NCBI GenBank assembly: GCA_937900575.1
Contig: CALCEI010000080.1
Coordinates: 1-8,102 of the forward strand
DNA length: 8,102 bases
Direction of reading: 5' to 3'
Source: an uncultured Clostridia bacterium
GTDB lineage: Bacteria; Bacillota; Clostridia; Christensenellales; UBA1242
Of this stretch, positions 4,785 to 8,102 are shown in pieces (within the stretch, counting starts at the first letter, position 1; each line of letters begins with the position of its first letter). The notes below the pieces were generated by a model. The model was not told the origin of the DNA and did not search any database. It saw only the letters and a list, made by a program, of their open reading frames with translations. The translations under genes were made by a program, and so were the position numbers.

Positions 4785-6797
4785 ATGGCAAAAAATGATA
4801 ATGAAAAAGAAAAGAAAAATAGTTTAAGAGATATAAAATTTGACCCTGCAGCAATAACCCCTCGTAAAGGCGAACAAACATTTTATGATGTGTTAAACAA
4901 TTACCAATTTGAAGATAACATGGACGATGGCGATGATTATTATACTTGGTCTAATGATGAAGATAATGACTATGATGTTGTAGACCCAGAAGATGAAGAT
5001 TTGGTTTATAACACGGGTGGCGAAGACATGGCCGTTACCTCTTTTGATGGTGAGCAAGAAACGGAAACAGAAATAGATGAAAATAACAATTTTACAACAG
5101 GACTCGATGAAATCGACACCGATAACGATTATGAAACTGACGAAACTTTTGTTTATAAAATGAAAAATAGGGTTGGCAGGGCAGTTGACGGAGCAGTTGA
5201 TGGCATCAAAAAGAATGTTGATGATTTCAAAGATAGAATAAAACACCCATTTGATGCTCCAGAAAGTGCCGAAGACAAGGCCATGGAAAAAATCAACAAG
5301 GCAATTGAAAAAATTGAAAAGCAACTTGAAAAGTTGGAAGAAATTGAAGATACAAAAAAGAAAATTGCCATATTGTCCAAAATGCTTCCACAATTGGAAA
5401 AAATTGGTGGAGCCCTGCAAGGCAGAGTCAAACAAATATTTAAGTTCTATTTGGAAGAATTCATTTTGGAGCCTTTTGTTAAAAGATTAAAAAGTCATTT
5501 GGTTTCAAAAAAATCACTTGTTATTCCACCACAATATTTGACTGTTTATCAAAAAGCAAAAAAACATAAAAAGTTTAAAAAGCAGTTAAGAGAAATCAGG
5601 CTTCAACTTTTAATTAATTGGAAGCATAGAATTGCACAGATTGCAAGAGGAATTGCAGAAAGCGCACCAACCCTTTGCTCCATTATTCTTGCTGGTAGTG
5701 TTTGTCTTATTTTCATTATGCTTTTGGCTGGAGATACCAAACCAGATGACGTAAAGGCAGATTCTGAATTTGGTGCAAAAGGTAAAGATTTTTATGCTGT
5801 TAGGACGGTTTACAAAGATGACGAACAAGCAAAACTTGATATTGTTGAAGATTATGTAATTTACATTGAATCTTCCACAAACAAAGCCATTGAAGAAATA
5901 AAAGCAAATTCAACCTATGACGCAGAATCAGTAACTGCAAACATAATTCCAGAAAATTACACAGTGCAAGATGTTTTAGATTTTAACAAAATGGAATATG
6001 ACAACTTAAGAACAGTGCTTGGCGAAATGGTTAATATGGCATATTCATATGATAACAACGTGGATATTGCAAGCATACCAGCAAGCATGGAATTGATTGA
6101 AAAAATTAATGCAATTAAGTATATGGGTATAGATTCATATTTGCAAGAGAAATTCAAAACAATAATTGCCGATGGCATTTGTCCATTCTTCCATGTTGAA
6201 GACACCGAGCATGTGCTGGTTGACCCAACAACAGTAACAGAAATTCCAGCAAGTGTAAATGAAGTTTTAAACAATGCAAAACTTGTGCGTACCGAAAAAT
6301 TGTATGTTAAAGATTTCATTTTGCAAAATGATGACGATACAATGAAAGATATTTTGCAAGAGCAATATGTTGCTGCAATTTACTTGCCAAAACGAGATTT
6401 AACAATAAATCACATTCAGTTAAGAATTTGGCACCATGATAAAGCAACCTTCCAAGCAAAGATTGTAAATGGAACAACAGTTTATGAATTTGATAATATT
6501 GGTGGTTTTGGTTCTGAAAAGTTGGAAGGGATTGAAACTTATGGCACAACTTCCAACATTTATGCACAGGTTACAGCCTTCACAAATGGCTTGCAACCAG
6601 AAGTTGGCGTAACAGACAAAGAAACATCATTGTTAAGCCTTGCAAAACAAGCAGGAGAAGGCGCAACTTATTTGGAACAAAAGGCAGACGAAACAACAGG
6701 CAACAGTTATTCAACTTTCAAAATTGATGGTATTCGTTTGGAATTTGATAGCGACCAAGCCTTCAATTTTGTTGAAGCAGATACAGAAGTTGCATAA
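4785..6797 (+). CDS. single-pass membrane protein of the T4SS cluster, acidic N-terminal arm and large outer domain, function unknown
   Basis: I do not recognise this 670-residue protein. Residues 1-30 are basic/polar; about 31-122 are strongly acidic and likely disordered (many D, E and N). About 160-205 form a Lys/Glu-rich heptad-like coiled coil (KINKAIEKIEKQLEKLEEIE). Residues 210-292 are basic and helical. One membrane helix (about 294-315) follows, and about 320-670 form a mixed alpha/beta outer region without further membrane segments. With a basic flank before the helix, the N terminus should be cytoplasmic and the C-terminal half outside. Position between the pilin-like and channel-like genes suggests a structural or docking part of the secretion apparatus, perhaps taking the place of VirB8/VirB10-like bitopic components; this is inference from topology only. 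Start at 4785 is set by AAAGGAGG (4772-4779) five bases upstream; an ATG at 4764 lacks a site. It has its own promoter, and no terminator is seen after it. Confidence 0.85.
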   Translation: MAKNDNEKEKKNSLRDIKFDPAAITPRKGEQTFYDVLNNYQFEDNMDDGDDYYTWSNDEDNDYDVVDPEDEDLVYNTGGEDMAVTSFDGEQETETEIDENNNFTTGLDEIDTDNDYETDETFVYKMKNRVGRAVDGAVDGIKKNVDDFKDRIKHPFDAPESAEDKAMEKINKAIEKIEKQLEKLEEIEDTKKKIAILSKMLPQLEKIGGALQGRVKQIFKFYLEEFILEPFVKRLKSHLVSKKSLVIPPQYLTVYQKAKKHKKFKKQLREIRLQLLINWKHRIAQIARGIAESAPTLCSIILAGSVCLIFIMLLAGDTKPDDVKADSEFGAKGKDFYAVRTVYKDDEQAKLDIVEDYVIYIESSTNKAIEEIKANSTYDAESVTANIIPENYTVQDVLDFNKMEYDNLRTVLGEMVNMAYSYDNNVDIASIPASMELIEKINAIKYMGIDSYLQEKFKTIIADGICPFFHVEDTEHVLVDPTTVTEIPASVNEVLNNAKLVRTEKLYVKDFILQNDDDTMKDILQEQYVAAIYLPKRDLTINHIQLRIWHHDKATFQAKIVNGTTVYEFDNIGGFGSEKLEGIETYGTTSNIYAQVTAFTNGLQPEVGVTDKETSLLSLAKQAGEGATYLEQKADETTGNSYSTFKIDGIRLEFDSDQAFNFVEADTEVA

Positions 6798-6824
6798 TTT
6801 ATTGTAGAAATTTGTTAAAAAATA

Positions 6825-6853
6825 TTGTTTTTCTTGGAATTTTAGTATATAAT
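6825..6853 (+). promoter_or_regulatory. promoter of the VirB6/TrbL-like gene
   Basis: TTGTTT (6825-6830), 17 bp, then a perfect TATAAT (6848-6853). The -35 is the same weak hexamer used for the 670-residue gene. The start is expected near 6860, about 60 bases downstream of the preceding stop. Read-through from the upstream gene is also possible because no terminator lies between them. Confidence 0.68.
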
Positions 6854-6858
6854 ACTAA
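6842..6858. promoter_or_regulatory. second palindrome over a -10 box (candidate operator)
   Basis: TTAGTAT (6842-6848) and ATACTAA (6852-6858) form a perfect 7-bp inverted repeat around ATA, covering the -10 and ending at the predicted start. Geometry is nearly the same as for the palindrome at 4740-4758, though the arm sequence differs (TTAG-TAT against CTAACTAT). Confidence 0.45.
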
Positions 6859-6875
6859 CAAGAAATACGGGGTAA

Positions 6876-6894
6876 GCCGAAAATTTACTTCGGC
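6876..6894 (+). promoter_or_regulatory. leader hairpin before the VirB6/TrbL-like gene
   Basis: GCCGAA (6876-6881) pairs with TTCGGC (6889-6894) over a 7-nt loop. The stem is GC-rich in a very AT-rich leader. It ends three bases before the AAAGGAG binding site (6897-6903). No T-run follows, so it is not a terminator; a stability or translational role is possible. Confidence 0.5.
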
Positions 6895-6909
6895 AAAAAG
6901 GAGAAATTT

Positions 6910-8102
6910 ATGATTGAAGCAGTAACAGGTTTGTTAGGTTCAATAATATATCCATTGTTCAGTATCATATTTTTACTGATTTATATTTTAGAAGACATGT
7001 TTGAAATTTTTGGTGGCTTTGGTGGCACTGTTTGGTATAAAAGCAGTGGCGTATCTTATATTGGTCACTATGATGCAATTTCGGCAGGTAACGATGGACA
7101 AATCAACAACACAGGTATTGTGTATTATTTGTTACAAAGTCCATTAATTAGGAATATGATTTTCTCAATTGGCATTTTGGCATTAATTTTGTTGTTTGTG
7201 TTTACCGTTATGGCATTCATAAAGAATATATATGCCGAAAAACCAAAAACATGGTATGCAATCATTTCAAGTGCCGTTAAGGGTTTGGTCAACTTTGTTG
7301 TTGTGCCTGTTGGATGTTTGTTGGGTGTATGGCTCGGTAACATCTTGCTTGGTGCAATAAGGGGTGCAACGTCTTCAAGTGGTTCAACGGATATGGCAAG
7401 GCAACTTTTCATCTGTTCTGCTTACAATGCCAACAGATATAGGGTTTATGGAATTGTTAAAGCTGATATAAGAGGCGAAGGTACAGATCGCGTTAGAGCC
7501 GGAATGGCAGCCGATGTATATGCATTGTCTGTACATGGCGATGATGATGACATTACAACGCGTTCAGACTATGCACCAATTAAAGCGATATTAGATAAAT
7601 GGGACTCTGCATCAGATGCAGAAAAAGACCAAGCTGCAGAATATTTTGCACAAAGAGTTGATGAATGTTATGGCAACAATATGGATATCTTCACACACGT
7701 TGGTGTGGTGATTGCTTATGTACCATTCAACATTAACTATATGATTCTTGGTGTTGGTGGTGTGTTCATTTTGTACACCTTAATTCCACTTACATATGCC
7801 ATGATAAAGAGATTGTTTGTGTTACTTATGTTGTTTGTGGTCAGCCCCGCAGTTTCTGCAATGTACCCATTAGATGATGGTGCAGCCTTAAAGAAATGGA
7901 AATCAGATTTTATATCCAACACAATTATGGCATATTCTGCCGTTGCAGGTATGAACCTGTTCTTTAGCATCTATCCTGTTGTTAATGGTATCAGGTTTTT
8001 AGGTGCAATGATTGATGTATTAGGTATAACACAATTAATTGTTAACCTTATTGTCATGATTGTTGGTTTGTTCTGCGTAAAAGATTTCATCAACACAATC
8101 AA
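6910..8102 (+). CDS. polytopic VirB6/TrbL-like T4SS channel protein (Mbov_0396-like), 3' truncated by window end
   Basis: The frame is open from ATG 6910 to the last base, giving 397 residues so far. Predicted membrane helices lie at about 9-29, 83-105, 124-149, 275-298, 301-318, 336-358 and 373-392. Between helices three and four is a long polar domain (about 150-265) with acidic HGDDDD and RSDYAP segments, and another soluble stretch lies at 31-80. The segment VSPAVSAMYPLDDGAAL then KKWKSDF (311-334) resembles the conserved loop of the multi-spanning ICE proteins annotated as Mbov_0396-family or VirB6/TrbL-like, which form the inner-membrane channel with the pilin and the VirB4 ATPase. The start has AAAGGAG (6897-6903) six bases upstream. 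It follows the 670-residue gene by 112 bp, with its own promoter. The family usually runs well beyond this length, so a sizeable C-terminal part lies outside the window. Confidence 0.85.
   Translation, partial: MIEAVTGLLGSIIYPLFSIIFLLIYILEDMFEIFGGFGGTVWYKSSGVSYIGHYDAISAGNDGQINNTGIVYYLLQSPLIRNMIFSIGILALILLFVFTVMAFIKNIYAEKPKTWYAIISSAVKGLVNFVVVPVGCLLGVWLGNILLGAIRGATSSSGSTDMARQLFICSAYNANRYRVYGIVKADIRGEGTDRVRAGMAADVYALSVHGDDDDITTRSDYAPIKAILDKWDSASDAEKDQAAEYFAQRVDECYGNNMDIFTHVGVVIAYVPFNINYMILGVGGVFILYTLIPLTYAMIKRLFVLLMLFVVSPAVSAMYPLDDGAALKKWKSDFISNTIMAYSAVAGMNLFFSIYPVVNGIRFLGAMIDVLGITQLIVNLIVMIVGLFCVKDFINTI

Noticed and set aside
4893..5435. 180-codon open frame on the minus strand
   Set aside because: It is the antisense shadow of the acidic and coiled-coil coding region of the 670-residue gene (D/E/N/K codons read as I/F/L/V), with no promoter or binding site.
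7125..7970. Minus-strand frames of 95 and 77 codons
   Set aside because: They are opposite the open frame running from 6910 to the window end, which has a binding site and promoter.
1..8102. Use of TGA as tryptophan (mycoplasma-type code)
   Set aside because: All tryptophans in the recognised proteins are TGG and each protein reads complete under the standard code, although no gene here ends in TGA.

Overview
The window looks like a piece of an AT-rich Bacillota-type chromosome or integrated element. The evidence is consensus TTGACA/TATAAT promoters, strong AGGAGG-like ribosome binding sites, U-tailed hairpin terminators and TAA-dominated stops. Tryptophan is always TGG and no frame uses TGA as sense, so the standard code fits. 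The exact taxon cannot be fixed from the sequence. An uncultured, low-GC, possibly gut-associated Clostridia or Bacilli lineage is an inference.

Left part (1-1880): a small membrane protein of unknown function (95-343). Next comes a textbook initiator tRNA-fMet (418-494) with its own promoter and terminator. A 404-residue left-handed beta-helix acyltransferase-like protein (632-1846) follows; it consists of two tandem, diverged copies of a maltose/galactoside acetyltransferase-type unit. It ends at a bidirectional terminator shared with the convergent gene to its right.

Right part (1883-8102): a type IV secretion / conjugation module. A VirD4/TraG-type coupling ATPase is encoded on the minus strand (start at 3904). 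A 365-bp, extremely AT-rich divergent regulatory region separates it from plus-strand genes: a 103-residue two-helix pilin-like protein (4270-4581), a 670-residue single-pass protein with an acidic cytoplasmic arm, a coiled coil and a large outer domain (4785-6797), and a polytopic VirB6/TrbL-like channel protein (6910 onward, cut by the window end). Each gene has its own recognisable promoter. The pilin gene is closed by a strong terminator, which suggests separately set expression levels for pilin, the 670-residue component and the channel. The order pilin then polytopic protein resembles the Mbov_0395/Mbov_0396-type modules of mycoplasma and Firmicutes integrative conjugative elements, where a VirB4-type ATPase commonly lies nearby. 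No relaxase, integrase, VirB4 or attachment-site duplication is visible here, so whether this is a mobile ICE, a decayed one or a dedicated secretion system cannot be decided from the window.

The most interesting unexplained items are the 670-residue protein, the pair of palindromes lying on the -10 boxes of the two large T4SS genes, the repeated TGTGTAAAA/TTGTAAAA motifs in the intergenic regions, and the duplicated acyltransferase whose two halves seem to have lost complementary parts.
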